Source: Prochlorococcus sp. AG-409-P03 | GTDB lineage: Bacteria > Cyanobacteriota > Cyanobacteriia > PCC-6307 > Cyanobiaceae | Direction: 5' to 3' | NCBI GenBank assembly: GCA_003215295.1 | Contig: QCKN01000001.1 | Span: 124,001-188,000, forward strand | DNA length: 64,000 bases | Shown: positions 30,411 to 40,700 of the stretch, in pieces | How positions within the stretch are numbered: the stretch's first letter is position 1 | Layout of the letters: the number at the start of each line of letters is the position of its first letter | The notes under the pieces: generated by a model | What the model was told of the DNA's origin: nothing | The model's input: only the letters and a program-made list of their open reading frames with translations | The model's database searches: none | Program-made: the position numbers and the translations under genes

Positions 30411-31606
30411 ATTATAGATGTAGACACTGTCAAACTCTTCTTAGTGATGAGGTTATAGATCTTGGCCATCAACCTCCAAGTAATGCATATCTTCTGTTTG
30501 ATCAATTATCTAAGCCTGAAATCTATTATCCACTTAAAGTATATGTATGCAGCTCTTGTTGGTTAGTTCAATTGCCGAATCACGCCTCTGCAGAGGATCT
30601 CTTCACACCGGATTACGCATATTTTTCAAGTACTTCCATTAGTTGGTGCTTGCATGCAGAAGAATTTGTCAATCAGGCTATATCTCGTTTAGGCCTCGGA
30701 CCAAAGAGTTTTGTGATTGAGATAGCCAGTAATGATGGTTACCTTCTCCAACATATGCGAAAAAATAATATTAAATGCTTAGGGATTGAACCGACTGAGG
30801 CGACGGCTCAGGCTGCTGAAACTAAAGGTATCGATACATTAAAAGAGTTTTTTAGTTTAGATCTTGCAAGACAACTTGAAAAGCCAGATTTGATTATTGC
30901 TAATAATGTACTTGCCCATGTTCCTGACATCAATGATTTTATGCAAGGCATCTCTCAGCTGCTTAAGATGGGTGGACGGGTTTCAATAGAGTTTCCACAT
31001 CTGTTGAATTTATTAGATAAAAAACAATTTGATACTATTTATCATGAGCATTATAGTTATTTAAGTCTTTCATTCGTAAATCGACTAGCTCAATCGGTTG
31101 GCTTGCTTGTTGAAGATGTTGAAATTTTAAATACACATGGTGGGAGCTTAAGAGTATGGCTATCACATCATGGTATATATCCAGTTCAAGAATCTGTCCT
31201 TACTGTTTTGCGCAAGGAAGTCCAATACGGCTTGGAAACTATACAAGCATATAATGAATTTCAGAAGTCGGCTGATTTGATTAAGAATGACTTACTAGAG
31301 TTTATGATTCAGGCAAAAAGAGATGGGAAGAGACTGATTGGTTATGGAGCTGCAGCTAAGGGTAATACATTATTGAATTATGCAGGGATTAAAAGTGACT
31401 TGATGGAATCTGTTGCTGATATGGCGATTAGTAAACAGGGTAAGTTTCTACCTGGAAGTCATATACCAATTATTAGTCCACGAGAATTAGAAGAACTTAA
31501 TCCTGACCTAATCTTTGTTTTACCATGGAATCTTATAGAGGAGATAAAGAAACAGATGAAATCAAGACACTTATTTACTGCTATACCTAACTTGAGACAA
31601 GTTTAG
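30407..31606 (+). CDS. Zinc-binding-domain class I SAM methyltransferase, sugar C-methyltransferase-like
   Basis: N-terminal CRHCQTLL...CSSCW zinc-binding domain, VIEIASNDGYLLQHM SAM motif, IYHEHYSYLSLSFV and IGYGAAAKGNTLLNY typical of the TylC3/TcaB9/NovU-like family. Confidence 0.87.
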   Translation: MNYRCRHCQTLLSDEVIDLGHQPPSNAYLLFDQLSKPEIYYPLKVYVCSSCWLVQLPNHASAEDLFTPDYAYFSSTSISWCLHAEEFVNQAISRLGLGPKSFVIEIASNDGYLLQHMRKNNIKCLGIEPTEATAQAAETKGIDTLKEFFSLDLARQLEKPDLIIANNVLAHVPDINDFMQGISQLLKMGGRVSIEFPHLLNLLDKKQFDTIYHEHYSYLSLSFVNRLAQSVGLLVEDVEILNTHGGSLRVWLSHHGIYPVQESVLTVLRKEVQYGLETIQAYNEFQKSADLIKNDLLEFMIQAKRDGKRLIGYGAAAKGNTLLNYAGIKSDLMESVADMAISKQGKFLPGSHIPIISPRELEELNPDLIFVLPWNLIEEIKKQMKSRHLFTAIPNLRQV

Positions 31607-31746
31607 ATTCTTTTTTTTTAAAGAGAATAACGTCTCGAATGTCTTTGCCAAATCTATTATTTGTTTTTTGGGAGTTATTTTTAGTTGTTTTAAATAGGAA
31701 AACTTTCCTCCCATCATGAGAGAGAAAATCTTTGCCAATTTAGGAA

Positions 31747-33450
31747 CTAAACTAATGATTTCTGTGCATCATCTTTTACTTTGTACTTTTCAGAGCGCTC
31801 CAATATTCTTGCTTCCTTTTTCTGGAGATATTTTTCAAAGCTCTTTAATGACTTACGGCTACTATTAATACCATTCACTTGACTAAACCTCTCTCCATCA
31901 GCGGATGTATTTTCCCAATTAGTCATACCATCGACTACTTGGTTGCCTCTATTTGCTAATTCTCTATTGGTTTCTATTACGTTATTACTTCCATGAGGTG
32001 ATTTTTTGGACTCTTTGTTATCGATACTGTGGCTATAGGATCTATCATGTCTAAATCCCCTGAAAGTAACATCTCTTTCTTGATACAGGTAGTCGATTTG
32101 TCTCAACGTTGTGTCTCTTTGCTTATCATAATAATTTTTCATGAGAGTAGTATTTGCCCACCTTAAGCATTCATAATATTCATCATCGCTTAACTCAGTA
32201 AAATTACAGCATATTAAATCTGAATTTAGATGCTTTCTTTCATAAAAATCCTCTGCTGGGTTTTCAGGATCTAAAAGGCCCATCTTAATTGCGTCGAAAT
32301 ACAGCGGAGATCCTGGGTATGGAGTTACAGGCCTAATAGTTCTCTTTTTATTGAAATCATCATACTTCAACAAAAAGTCGACGCTTTTTTTGATTGTTTC
32401 CCAGTTATCTCCTTTGTTTCCGAAAATAAAGTTTAAACCAGGGCTGATACCAGCTTTTAAGGTTGCCTCGATTCCACTCACAATCATACGTGGAGTCAAA
32501 CCCTTCTTCATATTATTTAGAACTGTTTGATCCATACTTTCTATTCCATAATTTATGAAAACACAGCCTGCTTCTCTCATCAGAATAGTTAGCTCTTCAC
32601 TTGTATAGTTTAGTCTTCCATTACATCCCCATTTCACAGGTAGATCTCGTTTCAGAAACTCTTTACAGACTTCTTCAGTATGATGAACAGAAGACATTAA
32701 TAAGTCGTCTTGAAATGCTATATAAGTGATGCCATATTCTTTATGCAGATACTCCACTTCATTTAATAAATGAACTGGGTTTCTCATCCTATAGCCTGGA
32801 TCCATTCTGTAGCAAAAAGTGCATTTGAATGTGCACCCTCTTGCTGACATCATCGGAAAGGCAAAGTCTGTCATGCCTATGCGAGGCTGTCTTAGCATTC
32901 TATAAATGTCCATAGGAAACAATTCATATGGAGGCATGGGGAGAGAGTCTAAATCCTCTATTAAAGGTGCTCTTTCAGTTTGCTTAAGTTCGCCTTTGTC
33001 CATCCAAGCAATGCCAGGGACATTATCGAGAGGTGAATTGTTTGAAAACGATCGCATTAATTCTGGAACAGTTACTTCACCTTCTCCTAGGCAAACTACA
33101 TCGCAGCCAGATTTTTCAATGAAAAATTTAGGCTCAGGTGTTGGCCCATAACCACCCATTACATATTTGAATTTGTCACGATTTTTTGATGCATTAATTG
33201 CCTTAGATAGGCTCTTCATCTTTTGATATTGATAATAACCAGCAATCAAACTTAAGATCACTACGTCAAATTCATTCTCATCTAAATAGCTTCTTAGATT
33301 ATCATCTGGCCAATGGTATATGTCTTGGTTCCAAATTGAGATTTGATGGTTATCTCTTTTCAGGACAGCACCAAGTGCCCCGAACCCCATTGGGAAAACG
33401 TTATCGAACGATCCATTGTCGTAGATAACAAATAGAACCTTAAGTGTCAT
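31747..33450 (-). CDS. B12-binding-domain radical SAM protein with C-terminal extension
   Basis: MSARGCTFKCTFCYRMDPGYRMR (CxxxCxxC), N-terminal B12-binding-like domain, FINYGIESMDQTVLNNMKKG, INFIFGNKGD-like segment. Confidence 0.88.
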   Translation of the reverse strand: MTLKVLFVIYDNGSFDNVFPMGFGALGAVLKRDNHQISIWNQDIYHWPDDNLRSYLDENEFDVVILSLIAGYYQYQKMKSLSKAINASKNRDKFKYVMGGYGPTPEPKFFIEKSGCDVVCLGEGEVTVPELMRSFSNNSPLDNVPGIAWMDKGELKQTERAPLIEDLDSLPMPPYELFPMDIYRMLRQPRIGMTDFAFPMMSARGCTFKCTFCYRMDPGYRMRNPVHLLNEVEYLHKEYGITYIAFQDDLLMSSVHHTEEVCKEFLKRDLPVKWGCNGRLNYTSEELTILMREAGCVFINYGIESMDQTVLNNMKKGLTPRMIVSGIEATLKAGISPGLNFIFGNKGDNWETIKKSVDFLLKYDDFNKKRTIRPVTPYPGSPLYFDAIKMGLLDPENPAEDFYERKHLNSDLICCNFTELSDDEYYECLRWANTTLMKNYYDKQRDTTLRQIDYLYQERDVTFRGFRHDRSYSHSIDNKESKKSPHGSNNVIETNRELANRGNQVVDGMTNWENTSADGERFSQVNGINSSRKSLKSFEKYLQKKEARILERSEKYKVKDDAQKSLV

Positions 33451-34040
33451 CTGGTTTCTTTGTATGGAAATATTATATCAAATAATTTGAATAGATTACT
33501 GCAAGCTAGGTATTAGTGTTATAAGTTATCTCTAGTGAATTAGCATCAGATATGCCGCTGAATCTCGCTTTTTGAGACGGTGACAAAATTGACATTGACA
33601 TATGGTTGATTTTTAGTTGGTTCGTATCGAGGCGCCAATGTTAGAAGTCTGTAGGGATTGATCTTCAGCTAGAACGTATATAGTTCCCAAATAAATTGAA
33701 TAAGTAGAGTGGTTAATGCCATTGTTCTTGTTGGCCCAAGCGGTTTGTGGAATCGTTGATCAACTAGACTATTGCTTACTTCTAAGAAGGCTTATTGTTT
33801 ATGTTGGAATGTGTTTATTAGAATTCTAGTTGGATACTTTTTAGTTAATCTTCATCTAGTTCTCTACAATTTCCTTTAAGATCACTTCCTTGAACTTGTC
33901 GAAAAGGTATAAGGTAGGTTTGGATTGCAGTTAGCTATAGAATACTTTTCTCGATTGAAAGATGACTACCCATAGTGTTTGTAGAGCCTATTAAGACTTA
34001 AGAAATTGTTGGTTCCTATTAACAGCGTTAAAAGTGTGAA

Positions 34041-34230
34041 GGGGCCTCTCAGCCCCGATGGATCATTTGGGTGATAAGGCTGATCTGACCCCATCTCCCT
34101 TAAAGGGTCAAGCAGCAACAGGGGCTGTTTGACGGGAGAAACGAACGATTTTGTTCGCTGTTACGAGTTTGCTCTCACCGAGCAGGCTTCAGTCACCCTC
34201 CTGATGTCCCGTCGAAACCATTGCAGCCCC
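34041..34230 (-). ncRNA. ssrA: tmRNA, mRNA-like/5' piece of permuted two-piece gene
   Basis: Minus strand begins GGGGCTGCAATGGTTTCGACGGG; tag reading frame (34158 to 34108) GCG AAC AAA ATC GTT CGT TTC TCC CGT CAA ACA GCC CCT GTT GCT GCT TGA = ANKIVRFSRQTAPVAA*. The low-coordinate end is estimated from the GGGGCTGAGAGGCCCC hairpin. Confidence 0.93.
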
Positions 34231-34248
34231 ATACTGAAATGATGTAAG

Positions 34249-34305
34249 TGGAGCTGAGCGGAATCGAACCGCTGTCCGAGTCACTGGTGTGGATCACCTA
34301 GTCCA
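34249..34305 (-). ncRNA. ssrA: tmRNA acceptor/3' piece, encoded upstream of the coding piece (permuted)
   Basis: Minus strand ...GACTCGGACAGCGGTTCGATTCCGCTCAGCTCCA contains a T-arm (AGCGG-TTCGATT-CCGCT); its terminal CAGCTCC can pair with GGGGCTG at the start of the coding piece (7 bp, one G-U). The high-coordinate end is approximate. Confidence 0.9.
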
Positions 34306-34394
34306 TAAAAATGGACATACTTATTGTGGCAGTAACTATGGCTTGCATCTCATAGCCCGTTGAATTTTTTATTTCTATTACTGTAAGGAAATTA

Positions 34395-35519
34395 ATGGAA
34401 GCAATTGCTGCATTTCCGCAAGGTTTGGAAGCAGAGGGAGCTAAAGAGCTTCTTTCTCTTGGAGCAACGTCAGTAAGGATTCAAAAAAGAAGTGTGGCTT
34501 TTAAAGCAGATATGGCCTTGTTTTATCGCTTGCACTTGCGAGCACGGTTGCCATTTCGTCTCTTACGTGAAGTTGCTAGATTTCGTGTTAATGGTCCGAA
34601 CGGGCTTTATCAGGCTATTCAGAGGGCGTTTGATTGGGAGCTTTGGCTGCATCCCTCAATGACTTTTAGGGTGGATGTCTCTGGAAGTAGTAGTGGATTA
34701 ACTCATAGTCATTTCACAGCATTGCAAGTAAAAAATGCTGTGATCGACTTGCAAAGACATTCAACTGGGAACAGATCAACTATTGATCTTCAAAATCCAG
34801 ACCTTTGTGTCCATCTTCATTTGCATGCTGATGTTGGAGTTTTAAGTCTTGATGGGTCTGCCGGTAGCTTGCATAAAAGGGGGTATCGCTCTGCTGTTGG
34901 CATTGCTCCTATGAAGGAAAACTTGGCATCTGGTTTGATTCGGATCAGTGGGTGGGATGGTAATTGTCCATTAGTTGATCCATTGTGTGGCAGTGGGACT
35001 TTTCTAACAGAGGCAGTAAGTTCTGCACGGTTTTTAGCTCCAGGCTTGGGAAGATCTTTTCTTTTTGAAGGTTGGGCGGATTTTGACTTGCAGTTGTGGA
35101 ATAAGGAGCTTCAGTGTGCTCGGAACTCTCAATTACCTTTCAAGGAATTACCTGTAATTATTGGATGTGAAAGTAACTTTGAAATTGCCAACCAGGCCAA
35201 GATTAATATTCGGGCGGCTGGATTCGCAAATGACATCAAGATTCAAATGAGTCATTTTAGGGAATTAAAAATGCCTTCTCAAGCTGGAATTATTCTATGT
35301 AATCCACCCTATGGCAAAAGGTTGAACGCGCATGATGACTTAAACAATCTTTATCACGATCTAGGTTCTTTTCTTAAACAAAATGCTTCAGGATGGCAGT
35401 TATGGTTACTGAGTGGAAATCCTTTGCTAACAAGATCGTTGAGATTGAAGGCTAGTCAAAGAATTCCAGTCAGTAATGGGGGGATAGATTGTCGCTGGTT
35501 GAAATACCAAATTAATTGA
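34395..35519 (+). CDS. THUMP-domain class I SAM-dependent RNA methyltransferase (RlmL/Trm14-like)
   Basis: GLEAEGAKELLSLGATSV...RISGWDGNCPLVDPLCGSGTFLTEA...GIILCNPPYGKRL. Confidence 0.9.
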   Translation: MEAIAAFPQGLEAEGAKELLSLGATSVRIQKRSVAFKADMALFYRLHLRARLPFRLLREVARFRVNGPNGLYQAIQRAFDWELWLHPSMTFRVDVSGSSSGLTHSHFTALQVKNAVIDLQRHSTGNRSTIDLQNPDLCVHLHLHADVGVLSLDGSAGSLHKRGYRSAVGIAPMKENLASGLIRISGWDGNCPLVDPLCGSGTFLTEAVSSARFLAPGLGRSFLFEGWADFDLQLWNKELQCARNSQLPFKELPVIIGCESNFEIANQAKINIRAAGFANDIKIQMSHFRELKMPSQAGIILCNPPYGKRLNAHDDLNNLYHDLGSFLKQNASGWQLWLLSGNPLLTRSLRLKASQRIPVSNGGIDCRWLKYQIN

Positions 35520-35524
35520 ATTAC

Positions 35525-35911
35525 TTATTTTTTCCCGAAAATTGCTTTTGAAGTTCTTGAGATTCCGTCCCATGTGTCCGGTAAATAAGGTCCTTTTGCT
35601 AATTCTCCGCCAACTCTCAAGCTGATACCTGCCAGGGTTATATCAATGATAATTAAAACCAATAATGACCAATCAAGGCTCCAATTCCATGTTTTCTGCG
35701 CCCAAAGAACAAAAAGAATTTCTACTGCTAATAAGGCAAAGAGCATTAATACTCCACCCATAGCAAGAAAGACCCCTCCACTTATTAAGCGTCGTTTCTC
35801 TCTATCCATTTCTTGCAGTGCAATACGCACATGGAGATCCATAACTGAGCTTGCTAGCGCAGTGACTCTTGCTGCAGCACCAACACCTTTTTGGCTGGAT
35901 GAATTACTCAT
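35525..35911 (-). CDS. Phage-holin-III/DUF1469-like membrane protein
   Basis: 128 aa; soluble N-terminus then two TM helices; paired with the DUF883-like gene at 35911..36375. Confidence 0.65.
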   Translation of the reverse strand: MSNSSSQKGVGAAARVTALASSVMDLHVRIALQEMDREKRRLISGGVFLAMGGVLMLFALLAVEILFVLWAQKTWNWSLDWSLLVLIIIDITLAGISLRVGGELAKGPYLPDTWDGISRTSKAIFGKK

Positions 35912-36375
35912 TAGTTTTTTCTACCTCCTGTTAAAAGGATTCCAAGTATTACTCCTATGCTTGCTGCAACTCCAATTGCTAATAAGGGCCTTTTTCTGAC
36001 TGGTTCTTCAAGACGAGGTCTTAGGGTGCTATTTAACTCATCTAGCAGCTCTTCCAGCTGTTTTTCTAAGGGCTCCAAGCTATCAGCAAGATCTCGTGTT
36101 TTATCGCTAGCTGAATTGAATAATTCTTCTAGTTGTTCTGTGACACCGTAGGTTGTTTTTCCTGAGTGATCAGCAATTACGCGGACTACTTCATCCAAAC
36201 TCCCGCGAGTGGCTTCAAGAGTTTGCTTGGCCAAGTCTGGCCATCTTTCTTGTATCCGAGGGAGCAAGCTTTCGAAGCGATCACTAAACCACTGCTCTGA
36301 CAGATCCTTTTTAGGAGTTGGAGCAGTCTTCACAGTGGTTTGTCCCTCGTCGGATGCGGAATTCACTGATTCCAT
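35911..36375 (-). CDS. DUF883-like membrane-anchored coiled-coil protein
   Basis: 154 aa; long amphipathic region then VRKRPLLAIGVAASIGVILGILL. Confidence 0.65.
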   Translation of the reverse strand: MESVNSASDEGQTTVKTAPTPKKDLSEQWFSDRFESLLPRIQERWPDLAKQTLEATRGSLDEVVRVIADHSGKTTYGVTEQLEELFNSASDKTRDLADSLEPLEKQLEELLDELNSTLRPRLEEPVRKRPLLAIGVAASIGVILGILLTGGRKN

Positions 36376-36597
36376 AAAACCCAGACTGCTTGTTAAAGCC
36401 TAGGGAGTTAGAGGCGACAGTGAAACCCTTGATTTTGTTTGGCTTTCGAAATCAAACTGAGTCATAGCGATCAAACAGCCTTTTCTATGGGCTGTGCCTT
36501 GATGCTCTTTCTTAAATTCGAGAGTCGTCTTTGCTTACATTTATTGCCTAATAAATGCTTCTAGTGCTAAACGTCTTGAGTTACTTACTAAGCGATT

Positions 36598-36735
36598 ATG
36601 GACGTCGGCCTGTCCGCAATGCTATTTGCGTCCAATACCATTCCTACAACTTTCGGTATTGTTGCTGCAGCAGTTGCTGGTGCTGGGAGCCTTCTTTTCA
36701 TTACTTTGCGTTTTGTTCCCAAAGAAGAAAATTAA
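36598..36735 (+). CDS. Small single-pass membrane protein of unknown function
   Basis: Own translation: MDVGLSAMLFASNTIPTTFGIVAAAVAGAGSLLFITLRFVPKEEN* (45 aa). Below the ORF-track length cutoff. Confidence 0.65.
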   Translation: MDVGLSAMLFASNTIPTTFGIVAAAVAGAGSLLFITLRFVPKEEN

Positions 36736-37249
36736 AAGCCCCCTTTCATCTAAACCCGATAGGCACGTCAATTTTTGGTGTGCTTGATTGGCTTTGGGAT
36801 CCATCCAACAAGGAGTTTGCTTGGTCATGAACTTCCTTGGGGCTATTTTGTGGTTTTTTGAATTCCCACTTAAGTTTTTTGGTGAAGAATTTTAGTCGTA
36901 CATGAAAAAGTTAAATACTTTTTGAAAGTTTTGCTGGAAGCGGCTCCTGTAAACAAGATCTTCGGTTTTGGAAAAAACATGGTGGAGATAATCCAATAAC
37001 TATCATTAAGAAGGAAAGTCAGAAGTGTTTCATCATTATTTTATATATTTTTTGAGACCCATTTCCCCAAGACTTTTATCAAGGATCGAACGATAGAAGT
37101 GGTCTTTTGAGTCCAACAGAAATTGCTTGCTTGGTTTGTTTTGTAGGGATACTGTAATTATTCTCTCTATCTTGTTTCTTAGCGAGCTATAGACTACTAA
37201 TTTTAAGAAGACCCTTCCCGCATGATTTTTCATGTCATCTATTTGATGA

Positions 37250-37651
37250 ATGACTCCAATTAATAGATGGGTTCTTTTGGCACATTTTGGAGCTCCAGGG
37301 GATCCTCAGGGCATTCACTATGATCTGTTACTAGAAGATGGCCGTGCTTGTAGAACCTGGCGCTTGGATAGAATCCCAGATATAGACGGTGCCTCATTAA
37401 GCATTGTTCCATTAGCTCCCCATAAGCTGTCATGGCTTGAGAAGCGAGAAGATGTTGTTTCAGGTGGGCGAGGTTGGGTAAGGCGTGTTTATAAAGGTAT
37501 TTTTATAGGTTCTTTACCAATCGATGATGTTCAGCCCATTCAGGTTTACCTACAAAGCGATAGGTTTGAAGCAAGCTTGGAAATAAATAATCAAACTTGC
37601 TGGTTTCGACCCTTTTCTTCAACTAGTTGCGATCAGCTAAATAGCCCTTGA
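37250..37651 (+). CDS. Conserved hypothetical protein
   Basis: 133 aa; MTPINRWVLLAHFGAPGDPQGIHYDLLLEDGRACRTWRL..., intact and upstream of smc on the same strand. Confidence 0.65.
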   Translation: MTPINRWVLLAHFGAPGDPQGIHYDLLLEDGRACRTWRLDRIPDIDGASLSIVPLAPHKLSWLEKREDVVSGGRGWVRRVYKGIFIGSLPIDDVQPIQVYLQSDRFEASLEINNQTCWFRPFSSTSCDQLNSP

Positions 37652-37700
37652 GCTTCTAGGAACTTTCGCTAATGTTTATGCGATCACAGCTGGCGTCCTG

Positions 37701-40700
37701 TTGGTTCATATCAATCAGGTCGGGCTAACACATTTCAAGTCCTTTGGGGGGTCTATGACCATTCCCCTTGAAGAAGGCTTTACTGTTGTCACTGGCCCAA
37801 ATGGTTCCGGTAAAAGCAACATCCTTGATGGAGTGTTGTTCTGTCTTGGTTTGGCTACTAGTAGGGGAATGAGGGCCGATCGATTGCCTGATCTTGTTAA
37901 TAGTGGTGTTCTGCGAGCGGGGAAATCGGCAGAAACAGTTGTGAGTGTCAGATTTGATTTGACGGACTGGGAGCCCGACCCTGCAGAAGATGGCTTAGAA
38001 CCCCCAGAGGATGGGCCTTGGATTACAGCTAATCAAAAAGAATGGACAGTAACTAGGCGCTTAAGAGTTATGCCTGGTGGCTCATATAGTTCAAGCTACA
38101 GCGCAGATGGTGAGACTTGCAACCTTCAGCAACTTCAGACACAGCTAAGACGGCTAAGAATTGATCCGGAGGGTAGCAATGTGGTCATGCAGGGTGACGT
38201 AACGAGAATAGTTTCTATGAGTAATCGTGATCGTCGGGGACTCATAGATGAATTGGCTGGAGTCGCGCTTTTTGATAATCGAATTGAACAGACACGTACC
38301 AAACTTAATGATGTAAAAGAAAGACAAGAACGTTGTCAAATTGTTGAGCAAGAATTGCTTTCCTCTAAGCAACGTCTTGAAAGGGATTGTGCAAAGGCGA
38401 AAAAATATCAAGAATTACGTGACCAATTGCAATTGGGTAGGAAACAAGAATTGGTTCTGAGTTATGAGGTTGCTCAACAAGATTTAATTGAGTTGAAGAC
38501 TAAACAAAAGTCATTGGGTGAGCAATCGCTGCGAGATGCAGACACTCTTAAAGAGCTTGAAAAGAAACTTGCTCAGTCGGTTGAGCAATTAAAGGTTCTG
38601 CAAGAGAATGTGAAGGCTTTAGGTGAAGATAAATTGCTTGCAGTTCAAGGAGAACTTGCAGGCTTAGAAACACAAACGCGAGAACTTGAGAGACAGGCTG
38701 GTAAGCATAAACAAGAGGGAGAAAAACTCCAGCAAGAGCGCCAGGCTCTTATCAATCGTCGTCAAGCAATTCAAGCAGATGAAAAAGTCCACTCGCAAGA
38801 TCAAGACCATGAGAGCAATGCTCTTGAAGAAGCTGAACAAACATGTCGAGATGCAGAAGCTGCTGTTGAAGTCTCACGCCGCAGACTTGGTGAGGTAGCG
38901 GGGCGTTCAGGTGCATGGTTTGAGGATCAGTGTGAGAGGACTCAGAAGCGCCAAACATTGCAGGCGAGATTGAGGCCCTTGCAACTTGAACATCAGAAAT
39001 TGGAAGAGCGGTTGTTACAAGTTGAGACTAGGAAAAAGGAGCTTCAATTAGAGGAAGAGAAGGATATTTCAGAGAATCAGAAGGTTCATCAAAAGCTTCA
39101 AGCTCTTGATGAAGAATGGATTAAACTTTTAGATGAAGTTAAGAGTAGAAAAGAACAGTTAGACGAGAATATTGAAGCTTTTGATATTCAGAAAAGGACA
39201 CGTTTACGATTGGAACAAGAGCAGGCGAGACTTGAAAAGGACATTGCAAGGTTAGAAAGTAGAAAAGAGACTCTTCAAGAAAGTCGTGGAACTGGAGCCT
39301 TAAGGCTTCTCTTAGAAGCAGGATTAGAGGGGATACACGGCTCAGTTTCTCAATTGGGTGATGTAGAAGATAGGTATCGCCTTGCTTTAGAAGTTGCTGC
39401 AGGAGCTCGACTGGGGCATGTTGTTGTTGATGATGATCGAATTGCAGCAAGAGCTATTGAGACTCTTAAAAGGCGGAGGGCTGGACGTTTAACTTTCTTG
39501 CCTCTCAATCGGATAAATAACACTAGAGCTTTAGTTGGAAATGCTCTTAAACGTGCGATACCCAATTCGAACACTGAGCTTTCTCAAGGGCTGATAGGTA
39601 AAGCCTTTGATTTAGTTAATTATGAGTCGATTTATAGTGATGTTTTTGCATATGTTTTTGGAGAAACGCTTGTATTTAGTGATCTGAATTCTGCACGGAG
39701 TCAGTTAGCGAAAACTAGGGCAGTGACATTGGATGGTGATCTTTTAGAAAAAACAGGGGCAATGACTGGGGGTAGCTTTTCTGGTCGAAGTCTTGGCTTA
39801 AGTTTTGGACGGAGCAATGAAGGTGATGAATTAGAGCCATTGCGTCAAAGATTGCTTGAGCTTGGAGAAGCTCTTGTTAGTTCACGTCAAGAGGAATCTC
39901 GATTATCTAGAAGTATTGATGTATCTCGCGATTCACATAGGCAACTTGAGCAAAGGCAGGCGGGATTGGATGCTGAGAGAACCACTTCCCGTCGCTCAAA
40001 TCAGCCTATTTTGGAGCGCTCTAAGGAGCGTTCTGAACGATTAAAAGGTCTTGATCAAACTCAACAGCAGTATCAAGAAAACTTGCAAGTCATTTCTAAG
40101 CAAGTGTCACCTTTAATACAAGCATTAGAAGCATTAGAAGCATTAGAGAAAAAGGAACAGGTTATTCAGCTAGATGGAGACTCAAAATCTTGGCGGCGAT
40201 TACAGGAAGACTTAGAAAAGGCTGACAAATCCCTTGGCCTTGCGAGGCTTAACAGAGATGGTTTACAAAACCAAAGGCATCAAAGGCAACTGGCTTTAGA
40301 AAGAGTTAGAGACCAGCAAAGTTCCCTTGTAATTGAGGAGACGAAATTACAGGATTCCGTTAAAGCGTTAGCTGAGGCGCATAGGGTTTGGCGTGAGCAA
40401 CAAAATAACCATCAGAATCGCAGAAAGGATTTGCAAGACCAACAGCAAGATTTGCAGAATCGTTTTGGAGAAGAACGTCGCGCTCGTGATGCCGTTGAGT
40501 CGGATGTGGCTAAGAAACGACAACAATTGCAAGAAGATCAGTGGAAACTTCAGCGTTTGCGAGATGACGTAAAAGGGTTGGAAGAAGAGATTCGTAGCAA
40601 GAGTGTGAGATTGCAGGAACTAGAGCATTCCTTACCAGATCCACCGCCAGAGATAACCGATGACTTACGGCAAGAAGGTTTAGAAGCTCTCCAAGCTGCA

